From an uncultured Lachnospira sp. (lineage in GTDB: Bacteria > Bacillota > Clostridia > Lachnospirales > Lachnospiraceae), in NCBI GenBank assembly GCA_910587485.1, contig CAJUKN010000003.1:7147-71146 (forward strand): 64,000 nucleotides of DNA. The letters are read 5' to 3'. Below the pieces are notes generated by a model that had not been told where the DNA came from, made no database searches, and saw only the letters and a list, made by a program, of their open reading frames with translations. The translations under genes and the position numbers were made by a program. Positions within the stretch are counted from its first letter, which is position 1. Each line of letters begins with the position of its first letter. Shown one piece after another: positions 1 through 8,398 of the stretch.

Positions 1-384
1 GTGTTTCTTGGAATTTGGGAAGCAGCAAAAGAAAAAGGCGTATATTTGGCAGCACAATGTTGTGAACATCTTAATAGAGCGATTATATTAGAAAAGAAAG
101 CGGCAAAAATCAACCGATATGAAGTTGTCAATGTTGTTCCATTTCCAAAAGCAGGCGGCTCTTTTGCAACAATGGCTTATAAATATTTTTCTAATCCAGT
201 GGCAGTTGAGCATGTAAAAGCTGATGCAGGCATGGATATAGGAGATACTTTAATTGGAATGAATTTAAAAGATGTGGCAGTTCCTGTTCGATTAAATATT
301 TCTAAAATTGGTGAGGCACATTTAGTTTGTGCCAGAACAAGGGCAAAGTATATTGGTGGAGAGCGTGCGCATTATAGTTTGTAA
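1..384 (+). CDS. DUF436 / YwlG-family protein, 5'-truncated by window edge
   Basis: The 127 residues match the C-terminal two thirds of the DUF436 (TIGR01440, YwlG-like) family. Visible family landmarks are QCCEHLNRA (around residue 19), PFPKAGGSFAT (around 48), EHVKADAGMDIGDTLIGM (around 70) and IGEAHLVCARTRAKYIGG near the end. Family members are usually about 180 residues, so roughly 50 N-terminal residues lie outside the window; the GTG at base 1 is probably an internal valine rather than the start. The family has no established biochemical role; the conserved cysteines and glycines suggest a small globular cytosolic protein. The gene stops 63 bp before a signal-peptidase-like gene on the same strand. 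Family assignment is from motif memory and is fairly secure; function is unknown. Confidence 0.8.
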   Translation: MFLGIWEAAKEKGVYLAAQCCEHLNRAIILEKKAAKINRYEVVNVVPFPKAGGSFATMAYKYFSNPVAVEHVKADAGMDIGDTLIGMNLKDVAVPVRLNISKIGEAHLVCARTRAKYIGGERAHYSL

Positions 385-447
385 GTTTAGCGCATAATAT
401 GCTCTTTTGATAAGAAGTGTTTACAACAATGCAAGAATGAGGAATTT

Positions 448-945
448 ATGCAAATTGAAAAAAATGCGGATAATACAAAAAAAGCAGATAATGTAAAAAA
501 ATTAGATAATAACAGTCAAATTATTTTAGCATTACAAGAGGGAAATATTATGATAAAACCAGAGGGATACAGTATGTATCCCTTATTTGTTCCCGGACGC
601 GATATGGCTGTTATAACAAAAGCAGATATAACAATGCTCAAGCGTGGAGATGTGGTATTGTATCGAAGATGGGATTCGTCAGGAATATTGGTGCTGCATC
701 GCATTGTACAAATTACAAAAGAAGGGTTTTATATGGTGGGAGATAATCAAACACATATAGAAGGACCCTTGCAGGCAGAGCAAATACATGGAAAATTAAT
801 AGAAATTATCAGAAAAGGCAAATCCATTTCTGTTGAAAATATAGTTTATAGAGTATTGTCTTGGATATGGCTGTGTTTAAGACCTATTAGAAGACCGATA
901 AGCGTAGTAATTGCTTTTATAAAAAAGAAGTTATTTTATAAATGA
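448..945 (+). CDS. S26B-type signal peptidase-like protein
   Basis: A 165-residue protein with the S24/S26 serine-protease core. PEGYSMYPLF (around residue 38) carries the nucleophile serine, RGDVVLYRR (around 72) forms a conserved strand, and VLHRIV (around 84) supplies a histidine where bacterial type I signal peptidases have the catalytic lysine. Ser/His is the pattern of the SipW/archaeal S26B branch. MVGDNQ follows, as in the family's domain II. The catalytic region is not preceded by a membrane anchor; instead a hydrophobic segment lies near the C-terminus (residues about 137-160), followed by lysines. An inverted topology of this kind is seen in small S26-like proteins of unknown substrate. 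The start is supported by GAGG six bases upstream, and the leader resembles the family C repeat. It may cleave or anchor exported peptides; the substrate is unknown. Confidence 0.75.
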   Translation: MQIEKNADNTKKADNVKKLDNNSQIILALQEGNIMIKPEGYSMYPLFVPGRDMAVITKADITMLKRGDVVLYRRWDSSGILVLHRIVQITKEGFYMVGDNQTHIEGPLQAEQIHGKLIEIIRKGKSISVENIVYRVLSWIWLCLRPIRRPISVVIAFIKKKLFYK

Positions 946-969
946 AATAGGATTTAAGGATAAAAAATA

Positions 970-1002
970 TGAAAAAGGCTGGATTTTTTAATTTCCAGCC
1001 AT
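970..1002 (-). terminator. Intrinsic terminator of the dockerin gene
   Basis: On the minus strand the arms GGCTGGA and TCCAGCC (977-983 and 994-1000) form a seven-pair stem followed by a run of Ts. This lies about 35 bases past the stop codon of the minus-strand dockerin gene. On the plus strand the hairpin lacks a good T-run, so it works mainly for the minus-strand transcript. Confidence 0.75.
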
Positions 1003-1035
1003 TAGTATATATCTTAAAAATCAAAAAACATGTAT

Positions 1036-1785
1036 TCACATACCCGCCAAATATTTAAGCAATATAACTGCATCACTTGAATTGACTTGATAATCATTGT
1101 TTACATCACTATTCCAAAAATCATAATAGATATTCATACCTGCTAAAACTTTTTTAAGAATCACAGCATCTCTTATATTAACATCGCCATCATTATTAAC
1201 ATCGCCATATTTACTGGCAGAAGCAAATTGAATAACAGAGTATTGCAGATTTTCCTTTCCATCTTTATATAACATATTGTCAAAAATAGTCTTTCCTAAT
1301 GAAAAATTTACATCGGCAGCTTTTTTTGCTTTTAGTTTAAATTTCATAATAAGAACATCTTTTGCATTTTCTGTTATATAAGGTGTATCTGAGTTTAAAC
1401 CAACACATTTGACCGATTCTGACAGTTTATCATAATTGGCAGATTGAGAAGAATCGGTGTTCATAAATAAAGGAACATCATCATTATCTTCAGCAGTATT
1501 TACAAAATCCATAAATTCATAGATATCTGTATCAATAGGTATTTCAACTTGAATACCACTGACTAATGGATTGATATCATCATATATGGTTGATTGAAAA
1601 TGTTTTACAGTCACACAGACTGTAAGAATGTCATCTGTATTTACAATCTCTTTATCAGCAGTAATACTTATCATAATATCAAACATAGCTGCATTGGCAG
1701 TCTGAATCGTTGTATATGTAATACAATAAAGGACAGTAATGGCAGCTATAATGTAGGATACTATTCGTTTTACTATCTTTTTCAT
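1036..1785 (-). CDS. Secreted cohesin/dockerin-like protein
   Basis: A 249-residue exported protein. Residues 1-32 form a signal peptide (KKIVKR, then a hydrophobic core ending in TANA). Residues about 35-185 look like a cohesin-type beta-sandwich, with the typical opening of a strand pair (ISITADKEIVNTDDILTVCV) and late strands rich in FKLKAKK and VNFSLGKT. Residues about 190-249 are a type I dockerin with two calcium-binding F-hand repeats: GDVNNDGDVNIRDAVILKK and SDVNNDYQVNSSDAVILLK. A cohesin-like and a dockerin module in one short chain is typical of anchoring or adaptor proteins. No glycoside hydrolase is nearby, so its partner is elsewhere. The start follows GGAGG with good spacing, and a terminator lies downstream. 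Module identity is well supported for the dockerin and moderate for the cohesin part. Confidence 0.78.
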   Translation of the reverse strand: MKKIVKRIVSYIIAAITVLYCITYTTIQTANAAMFDIMISITADKEIVNTDDILTVCVTVKHFQSTIYDDINPLVSGIQVEIPIDTDIYEFMDFVNTAEDNDDVPLFMNTDSSQSANYDKLSESVKCVGLNSDTPYITENAKDVLIMKFKLKAKKAADVNFSLGKTIFDNMLYKDGKENLQYSVIQFASASKYGDVNNDGDVNIRDAVILKKVLAGMNIYYDFWNSDVNNDYQVNSSDAVILLKYLAGM

Positions 1786-1865
1786 AAATCCTCCATGTCA
1801 AGCAATTTTATCATGTAAATAATCAATTCAATAAATGGATTATTTACAGTATTTTTACTAATTAG

Positions 1866-1995
1866 TCAAAGCAGATATTCGCAATCCGCTACGCTACTTG
1901 CTCATAACCATCTATCTGCTATCGCAACGCAAGTCCCCACTCACCACTTATGTCTCTGCGGCATTGAAGTGGGGACTTGCTTGATGAGGTTAAAC
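1866..1995 (-). repeat. Dispersed repeat family A, full-length copy (IS200/IS605-like ends)
   Basis: An approximately 130 bp element containing a perfect 11-pair palindrome, AAGTCCCCACT (1931-1941) and AGTGGGGACTT (1968-1978). It is bounded by CTCATCAAGC-type sequence on one side and a GCAATCCGCTACGCTACTTGC-type tail on the other. Its reverse complement matches 62829-62959 along nearly the whole length, so the two copies are inverted. A hairpin plus conserved flanks without coding capacity is the architecture of non-autonomous IS200/IS605-type elements. No transposase is in the window. Confidence 0.7.
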
Positions 1996-2175
1996 AATGA
2001 GTTGATATAAGTTTTAAGTAGATATTTTATGTATTGTATCACTTTTATGTAACAGATGTAAAGAATGAAGAACTAATAATTTGTGGTAATATTAGACATT
2101 AAGAAGTAAGGACTTCTTGTTTAATATATCTAATATTTTATATGGAACATTTTGCAGGAATAAGAAACTTGGAAC

Positions 2176-2204
2176 TTGCGTTCTTTTTTTTGATACGTTA
2201 TAAT
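2176..2204 (+). promoter_or_regulatory. Candidate sigma-A promoter of the MBL lipoprotein gene
   Basis: TTGCGT (2176-2181), a 17-base spacer and TATAAT (2199-2204), 37 bases before the ATG. The -10 is perfect and the -35 matches at TTG. The rest of the 456-base gap holds the family A repeat and AT-rich sequence. Confidence 0.55.
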
Positions 2205-2241
2205 TGCTCAATGTAAAATAATTACAGAAAGGGTTTTAAGT

Positions 2242-3174
2242 ATGAAAAGAAAGATAATTGCGTTATTACTCATGTTATCGCTTATTTTTACAGGCTGTAA
2301 TGTCAGTGTCAGTGTTGATGATACAGGTATTCATTTTGATAATGTGGATTCTACACAAAATGATTCTATGCAAAATGCAAGCGATAAGCTGGAAATTCAC
2401 TATATTGATGTTGGTCAAGGGGATGCGACACTAATAAAATGTGGAGAACATTTCATGTTGATTGATGCAGGTGAAAATGATAAGGGAAAAGAAGTACAGG
2501 CTTATTTAGAAAGTCAAAATATTAAGAAATTGGATTATTTAATATCTACACACCCAGATAGTGACCATGAGGGTGGAGTAGATGTTATTATATATCAATT
2601 TGATTGTGATAAAATTATTATGCCTGATTATAAAAAAACAACAAAAACACATAAAGATGTGCTTGCTGCAATGGAGTCAAAAAATTATACAGTGACAGAG
2701 CCTGTTGTCGGACAGCAATATTCGCTTGGAGAAGCTGAATTTACAATTATTGCGCCAAATGATACATATAAAAGTTCCAACAATAGTTCCGTTGGTATCA
2801 TATTAAAACATGGCAATAATAAATTTTTATTTACAGGCGATGCAGAAGAGGAAGCAGAGAGTGATATTGTAGATAATGGCATTGATATTGACTGTGATAT
2901 ATATCAGGTGGGACATCATGGCAGTAGGTCGTCATCTTCTGAAAAATTCTTAAATGCGGCATCACCTGCATATGCGGTTATAAGCTGTGGTGAGGGGAAT
3001 GATTATGGACACCCACATGCTGCTACAATGAATGAGTTTAGAATGAGAGGAATTAAAGTTTTTAGAACCGATTTACAAGGTACGATTGTTGCTACTTCTG
3101 ATGGAAGTACCATAACCTTTAATATGTCACCAGATGAAAGCTGGTTGACAGGTGATGCCGTTAAATCAAAATAA
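2242..3174 (+). CDS. ComEC/Rec2-like metallo-beta-lactamase-fold lipoprotein
   Basis: A 310-residue protein. Residues 1-18 form a lipoprotein signal with lipobox LIFTGC, placing it on the outer face of the membrane. After a short linker, residues about 48-280 carry the metallo-beta-lactamase fold of the detached ComEC C-terminal family: HYIDVGQGDATLIKCG, then STHPDSDHEGG as the HxHxDH-type metal motif (first position Thr-His-Pro as usual in this family), FTGDAEEEAE, and VGHHGSRSSSS followed by SYGH-type YGHPHAAT. In competent bacteria the domain is a ComEC nuclease; stand-alone lipoproteins of this sort are probably secreted nucleases or phosphodiesterases. It is transcribed alone from a candidate promoter 37 bases upstream. 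Fold is secure; substrate is inferred. Confidence 0.85.
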   Translation: MKRKIIALLLMLSLIFTGCNVSVSVDDTGIHFDNVDSTQNDSMQNASDKLEIHYIDVGQGDATLIKCGEHFMLIDAGENDKGKEVQAYLESQNIKKLDYLISTHPDSDHEGGVDVIIYQFDCDKIIMPDYKKTTKTHKDVLAAMESKNYTVTEPVVGQQYSLGEAEFTIIAPNDTYKSSNNSSVGIILKHGNNKFLFTGDAEEEAESDIVDNGIDIDCDIYQVGHHGSRSSSSEKFLNAASPAYAVISCGEGNDYGHPHAATMNEFRMRGIKVFRTDLQGTIVATSDGSTITFNMSPDESWLTGDAVKSK

Positions 3175-3279
3175 GGACAGAAAATAACATTATAAATGAT
3201 GAAGTAAAATACTTTATAATATAAAAATATATTATAAAAATATATTTAAAATTTCAATAACAGATATCGAATAATAGTT

Positions 3280-5964
3280 TTAGAGAGGCTTATTTAAATA
3301 TGTTTCTCGAATATATTGTTCCATATCTGTTATTTCTTGTAAAAATTCTCTGGCTGATACAAGTTGGCAACCTTGCCCAATAATAATAATTTGTTCTTGT
3401 CCATCTGATGTTGCAACGCGTACATGATGATTTTGTCCATGTTGATGAGCAAATTTTTCAATAAATCGGTCTGCGGTTTCGGCTTCTTTTGTATATACAA
3501 CATGAATATTGTTATAATCTAATAATTCTGTATCATGACCTTTTACCCTATATGCATCAAATACAGCAATCAGTGTACATTTTGTCATAGCCTGATAATT
3601 GCAAAGAATATCTAAAAGTCGTCCGCGTGCGCTATCCATATTTACAGAGGCAAGTTCTTTTAGTTCGTCCCACGCATATATAATATTGTATCCATCAACT
3701 AAAAGATAGTGTTCTTTAGAAACATGTGGCTTCTTTTTATTGGTTGAAGCTGTTTGTAAAGCAGCTTGTCCATTATTTTCTGATAGAACATTACTTGATG
3801 AATGATAATTATATTTTTGAATAGAAGATGTTTTTTTCCATTTCTTTTTAGAAGAATTGGAACTGTTAGCATAATAAGTCTGTTTTAATATGGATTCAAT
3901 TTCGTCAAGCCCAATAGGTTCATCAGATACAGTGCGGCTTGTTTGCTTTGAATTGTTTAAAAACGTATTGTTTTGAGTTTGTCCATTTCTTTGAGCAAGG
4001 ACGCTTTCAAGATGCATACGCTCAAATACTTCATTCCATGATACAATTTCTCCAGCACCATGACTACAAAATACAGAGTCTGATGGATTTAAAGTGTCTT
4101 TACTGGCATCATAACCAATGCGCTCAAGAACTTCATGGGTATTGTGGCATGGCTTATAGCCTGCCATTGTGCAGCTTATTGTACCTGTTCCTTTTGTATA
4201 AGCAATCACTTCTGTTTGATATTCACCAAATTCAGACACAGGTACAATTCCTGTAATAATAGAAAATTCATGGTTATTTATATTATTAGAATAGTTATTT
4301 TGTGAACTGAGTTCAAAATTTACTGCATTTTGTGAACTGAGTTCAAAATTTGCTTTCATTCGTTCTAAATCGGTCATAGCCCTTCCTACACATTCTGTTG
4401 GAAGGGTCAGTATAAAGTGATAAAAAGGCTCTAGCAATACTGAATCAGCCTGCATCAAGCCTTGTCGGATAGCACGATAAGTTGCCTGTCTAAAATCGCC
4501 GCCTTCTGTGTGTTTTTGATGTGCGCGTCCTGCGACTAAAGTGATTTTTACATCGGTAAGAGGAGAACCGCTTAATACACCTATATGTGTTTTTTCAGAA
4601 ACATGTGTTAAAATAAGTCGCTGCCAGTTTTTGTCTAATAAATTTTCTTGACAGTCGGCACAATACGTAATTCCGCTTCCTTCCTCGCCGGGTTCAAGTA
4701 TCAAATGGACTTCTGCATAATGTCTTAAAGGTTCAAAATGGCCTACACCTTCCACAATATTGGATATCGTTTCTTTATATACAATATTTCCATGTTCAAA
4801 TGTTACATTAAGATTGAAACGCTCTTTAATAAGATTTTGCAATACTTCTATTTGAACAGTTCCCATCAGTTGAATTTGGATTTCTCTTAAAAATTCATTC
4901 CATACAATATGAAGTTCTGGATGTTCTTCTTCAAGAAGTTTTAGTTTTGGAAGAGCTGCAAGTACATCCGTGTTATCCAAAATATTTAATTTGTAGGTAA
5001 GTACAGGCTCTAACATTGGTGTAATACAAGTGTTGTCACTTCCTAACGACATTCCAGCAGAGGTAGCCTCAAGACCAGTAACTGCACAAATCATTCCGGG
5101 TCTTGCTTTGTTGACAGTTGTATATTTTTCACCAGAATAAATACGAATTTGATTAATTTTTTCACTATCACCAATTTGCATTTTTACAGAAAGCGTGCCA
5201 CCTGTTACTTTTAAATGAGTAAGTCTTGTCTTAGTATTATCTCTTGATATTTTAAAAATTTTTGCGCCAAATTCCTCAGGATATAAGTTACTCTCAGTAT
5301 AGGAAACAATGCAGTTAATAAAATCATCAATACCTGTTATTTTTAGGGCAGAACCAAAAAAACAAGGAAAGAGTTTGCGTTGTTTTATAAGTTGTTTGAT
5401 AGAATTGTCTGATATTATTTCTCCGTTGAGAAATATATCAAGAAGCTGCTCATCACATAGAGCAATTTCTTCTTGACAATATTCAGAGTTTGGAAATGAA
5501 AAGTCAATAATCGAATTTGACAGTTTGTTTTTTAATTGTTCAAGGACTCTTAGCTGATTTGCAGTCGGTTGGTCTATTTTATTGACGAATACAAATGTTG
5601 GAATTTTATATCTTGCAAGAAGTCTCCAAAGTGTTTCTGTGTGTGATTGAACACCATCTGTAGCACTTATAATAAGAATTGCATAGTCAAGAACTTGAAG
5701 CGTGCGTTCCATCTCAGCAGAAAAGTCAACGTGACCGGGTGTGTCAAGAAGGGTATAGGTACAGTTGTTTATTGTCATAATAGCTTGTTTTGAAAATATG
5801 GTAATTCCTCTGTCACGTTCTTGCTGATTAGTATCAAGAAATGTATTTTTATTGTCAACACGTCCTAATGTTCTTATTGTTCCGCTTTTATACAACATGG
5901 CTTCTGCAAGTGTCGTTTTACCTGAATCTACATGAGCCAGCATACCTATACATATATTATCCAC
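3280..5964 (-). CDS. TetM/EF-G-like GTPase fused to a YacP/Rae1-like NYN ribonuclease domain
   Basis: An 894-residue protein from a GTG start at 5964, with a purine-rich AGAAGAAGGG upstream; an ATG 13 codons earlier lacks a ribosome site, and TetM-type proteins begin exactly at this point. The GTPase domain shows AHVDSGKTT (residue 10), DTPGHVDF and FVNKIDQ. EF-G-like domains II-V follow, as in ribosome-protection proteins. At the domain IV/V junction a duplicated peptide, NFELSSQN, occurs twice. Residues about 750-894 are a separate NYN/PIN-like domain beginning YLLVDGYNIIYAW, with VFDAYRVKG, KEAETADRFIEK and VATSDGQEQ. These closely follow the YacP (Rae1) ribosome-dependent endonuclease. 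The architecture suggests a factor that enters the A site and cuts mRNA, rather than a simple tetracycline-resistance protein. No promoter or partner gene is evident. Confidence 0.85.
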   Translation of the reverse strand: MDNICIGMLAHVDSGKTTLAEAMLYKSGTIRTLGRVDNKNTFLDTNQQERDRGITIFSKQAIMTINNCTYTLLDTPGHVDFSAEMERTLQVLDYAILIISATDGVQSHTETLWRLLARYKIPTFVFVNKIDQPTANQLRVLEQLKNKLSNSIIDFSFPNSEYCQEEIALCDEQLLDIFLNGEIISDNSIKQLIKQRKLFPCFFGSALKITGIDDFINCIVSYTESNLYPEEFGAKIFKISRDNTKTRLTHLKVTGGTLSVKMQIGDSEKINQIRIYSGEKYTTVNKARPGMICAVTGLEATSAGMSLGSDNTCITPMLEPVLTYKLNILDNTDVLAALPKLKLLEEEHPELHIVWNEFLREIQIQLMGTVQIEVLQNLIKERFNLNVTFEHGNIVYKETISNIVEGVGHFEPLRHYAEVHLILEPGEEGSGITYCADCQENLLDKNWQRLILTHVSEKTHIGVLSGSPLTDVKITLVAGRAHQKHTEGGDFRQATYRAIRQGLMQADSVLLEPFYHFILTLPTECVGRAMTDLERMKANFELSSQNAVNFELSSQNNYSNNINNHEFSIITGIVPVSEFGEYQTEVIAYTKGTGTISCTMAGYKPCHNTHEVLERIGYDASKDTLNPSDSVFCSHGAGEIVSWNEVFERMHLESVLAQRNGQTQNNTFLNNSKQTSRTVSDEPIGLDEIESILKQTYYANSSNSSKKKWKKTSSIQKYNYHSSSNVLSENNGQAALQTASTNKKKPHVSKEHYLLVDGYNIIYAWDELKELASVNMDSARGRLLDILCNYQAMTKCTLIAVFDAYRVKGHDTELLDYNNIHVVYTKEAETADRFIEKFAHQHGQNHHVRVATSDGQEQIIIIGQGCQLVSAREFLQEITDMEQYIRETYLNKPL
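4296..4353 (-). repeat. In-frame tandem duplication inside the GTPase gene
   Basis: The stretch TTTTGTGAACTGAGTTCAAA is present twice in tandem (around 4299 and 4331), encoding NFELSSQN twice with an Ala-Val linker. The duplication is in frame and lies at the domain IV/V junction, so the protein reads through it. Confidence 0.85.
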
Positions 5965-6003
5965 AGTAATCCCTTCTTCTGTATATTGTAATTTATACAG
6001 CAT

Positions 6004-6319
6004 ATATTAAAAATAATAAAAATTAATATAATTATAAAATAAAATATATTTTCAATCAAGTATAACATTTGTAATTTTATTAAAAGCGTAATTTTATCAA
6101 AATAAATATATTAGTAAGTTATTTTTTATAATGAATAGTCATATTGATTTCATAACAAAAATTATTTATAATAATAAAAATGTAGTAGTAGGCTAAATAA
6201 AAATAAGTTTGTTACTTATTTGTGTCAAAGCATCACAAATAAGGTTTGTGATAACAATAGAAATGGTCTTTATAACTTTCTGTTGTATGATTTCTACACA
6301 TTGGAATGGAGGATTAATT
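6004..6319. other. AT-rich gap with one candidate operator dyad
   Basis: No gene is supported here. The only structured feature is an inverted repeat, ATTTGTG-N9-CACAAAT (6218-6240), upstream of the aldo/keto reductase. It resembles Rex- or CRP-type sites in outline, but the 9-base spacing fits neither consensus exactly. An open frame extends through this region into the reductase but has no ribosome site. Confidence 0.4.
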
Positions 6320-7435
6320 ATGAAAAAATTAGGTTTTGGTACAATGAGGCTTCCTCTTTACAATTTTGAAGATAAAACATCCATTAATCAAGAACTTTTT
6401 AATCAGATGGTTGATTATTTCTTAAAGGCAGGGTTTACTTATTTTGATACGGCATACCCATACCATGATAAAATGTCAGAGGATGCATGTAAAAAAGCAT
6501 TGGCAGACCGATATAACAGAGAATCTTATATCTTTGCTGATAAAATGCCCACAATATTGGTTAAATCAGCAGAAGAATATCCAATGTATTTCTCACAACA
6601 GTTAGAAAAAACAGGAGTTGGATATTTTGATTATTATTTGATGCATAATATGGGGCGTGACCGATATGCAAAGACTTCAACATTTGGAGGATTTGAATTT
6701 GCTTTAAAGAAAAAGGAAGAAGGTTTCATAAAAAATTTTGGATTTTCATTCCATGATGATGCTAACACGTTAGATATGATTTTAACTCAACATCCAGAAG
6801 TGGATTTTGTGCAATTACAGATTAATTATTTAGATTGGGAAAATGATGTTATCCAATCAAGAAAATGTTATGAAACCGCAGTGAAACATGGAAAACAAAT
6901 TGTTGTGATGGAACCAGTAAAGGGAGGTACATTGGCTAATTTACCAAAAGAAGCTGCCCAGTTATTGCATGATTTTAATCCAGATGCTTCTCCTGCTTCG
7001 TATGCACTTCGTTTTGCTGCTTCTTTAGATAATGTATTTATGGTGTTAAGCGGCATGAGTGATATGGAACAGATTGTAGAAAATACAGCACTTATGAATG
7101 ATATTCAACCTTTAAGTTCTGATGAGAAAAAGATTCTGTCAAAGGTAGTAGACATTATTAATACTTCCTGTGAAATTCCATGTACATCATGTGGATACTG
7201 TATGGAGGTATGTCCTAAAAATATTGCCATTCCCGGACTGTTTGGTGTTTATAACAATTATAAGATTAATGGTAATTTTTCTAATATGTATTATAATAGG
7301 GCAGTATATGAAAAAGGGCAGGCATCAGACTGTATTGAGTGTCGTGCATGTGAAAAAAACTGCCCTCAGCATATAGAAATTTCACAGGAATTAAAAAAGA
7401 TAAAACCATTTGAAAAAGCTCCAAAAATGAATTAA
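6320..7435 (+). CDS. Aldo/keto reductase with C-terminal two-cluster ferredoxin domain
   Basis: A 371-residue oxidoreductase. The ATG at 6320 follows TGGAGG with good spacing; the longer open frame to 6209 has no ribosome site and translates poorly. Residues 1-270 form the aldo/keto reductase barrel with opening KKLGFGTMRLPL and the tetrad D/Y/K/H in FDTAYPYHD, FADKMP and LMHNMG. Residues about 280-371 carry CTSCGYCMEVCP and CIECRACEKNCP, two four-cysteine motifs that bind two [4Fe-4S] clusters. Such fused proteins are common in anaerobes and are thought to take electrons from a ferredoxin-like donor to reduce a carbonyl; the substrate is unknown. The gene is monocistronic, converging with the next gene only 8 bases past its stop. 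Confidence 0.9.
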   Translation: MKKLGFGTMRLPLYNFEDKTSINQELFNQMVDYFLKAGFTYFDTAYPYHDKMSEDACKKALADRYNRESYIFADKMPTILVKSAEEYPMYFSQQLEKTGVGYFDYYLMHNMGRDRYAKTSTFGGFEFALKKKEEGFIKNFGFSFHDDANTLDMILTQHPEVDFVQLQINYLDWENDVIQSRKCYETAVKHGKQIVVMEPVKGGTLANLPKEAAQLLHDFNPDASPASYALRFAASLDNVFMVLSGMSDMEQIVENTALMNDIQPLSSDEKKILSKVVDIINTSCEIPCTSCGYCMEVCPKNIAIPGLFGVYNNYKINGNFSNMYYNRAVYEKGQASDCIECRACEKNCPQHIEISQELKKIKPFEKAPKMN

Positions 7436-7443
7436 GTAAAAAG

Positions 7444-8253
7444 TTAAATTGTAGAGTAGGAATATATAAGCCAATTATCATTTACTTTTTCAAAAAGTAT
7501 GCGATAATGGACATCTTCCTGCTCTGTATATCCATTTTTCAATGTTTTTGTCATTTTAAATTGAATATCACATATAAAATGAGTATCGTTGTACTGTCGC
7601 ATATTTGTAACATTTTCTTCATCAAAAGTAAGATTGGTTGATTTTTTTGACCAGTGCAGCATCTCTGTTGATTTCACTAAAGCTTGATATGCCTTACTTT
7701 CTGGTCTGGTTACTTTTTTCATATCTTGTAAATTTGCCATACCATTAAAAAAATATAAATAGTATTCAAATTTGTCTAGCGCCTCTTTTGCCAAAGTTTC
7801 ATTATATTGATAGGCGCCAGACACATAATTATTATTATCAATAGGTGTCAGCACATTGTCTAGTGCATCTTTTACTACAAGTGTATCTGCATTAGCAATG
7901 GATATTGTATAAGTACATTTATTTGCTTCTATACCTGTAAGTTCCGTTAAATCATCACATACTGTATCGTTTTTTGTTGAAGTTAAAGAAGGAGTAATTA
8001 TTTCATCATTAATATATATTTTCATAAAACCATCAACAATAATGGTTTTGTCTTTTTTTCGATGTTCTTCAGCAATCGAGGCTTCCTCTTCACGCTTTTT
8101 TTGCGCTTCCTCACGGCTTTGTTGTTCTTCTTGTTTTTTAGCTTCATAGTTTATCTGGTATTTTGATAATGAATTCCACTCTAACACACAAATCACAAAT
8201 ATGATTAAGAGTAAGACACAATTATATAGAATAATTCCATGTTTAAATTTCAT
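7444..8253 (-). CDS. Membrane-anchored protein with charged coiled coil, unknown function
   Basis: A 269-residue protein not recognised from any family. Residues about 6-24 form one transmembrane helix (IILYNCVLLLIIFVICVL), followed by a highly charged coiled coil (residues about 37-70, EEQQSREEAQKKREEEA and continuation) and an extracytoplasmic domain to the end. The domain includes a segment with IKIYINDEIITPSL-like strands (an Ig-like or YARHG-like fold is possible) and a C-terminal cystatin/NTF2-like half ending NDNWLIYSYSTI, a pattern common in lipoprotein-like sensor proteins. The start is marked by GGAGG seven bases upstream. It precedes no gene in its own direction and converges with the aldo/keto reductase. 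Function is not assigned. Confidence 0.7.
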   Translation of the reverse strand: MKFKHGIILYNCVLLLIIFVICVLEWNSLSKYQINYEAKKQEEQQSREEAQKKREEEASIAEEHRKKDKTIIVDGFMKIYINDEIITPSLTSTKNDTVCDDLTELTGIEANKCTYTISIANADTLVVKDALDNVLTPIDNNNYVSGAYQYNETLAKEALDKFEYYLYFFNGMANLQDMKKVTRPESKAYQALVKSTEMLHWSKKSTNLTFDEENVTNMRQYNDTHFICDIQFKMTKTLKNGYTEQEDVHYRILFEKVNDNWLIYSYSTI

Positions 8254-8398
8254 TATAATCCTCCAAATTTATTCCTATACAGACAAAATATACTTAGATT
8301 ATGGATAGCATGTCTATATAATGATTGCCTGTAAGATTGAATACAAACAGTCTTGCTGTATATTCAATCTGTTATATAACTATAACTTACGATACATA

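Noticed and set aside
1866..1995. Complete IS200/IS605 insertion sequence
   Set aside because: The ends look right but no tnpA or tnpB coding sequence is present in any copy.
3280..6003. Tetracycline resistance gene tet(M/W)
   Set aside because: The GTPase is related, but the C-terminal nuclease domain, domain IV/V changes and absence of a mobile-element context make a resistance label unsupported.
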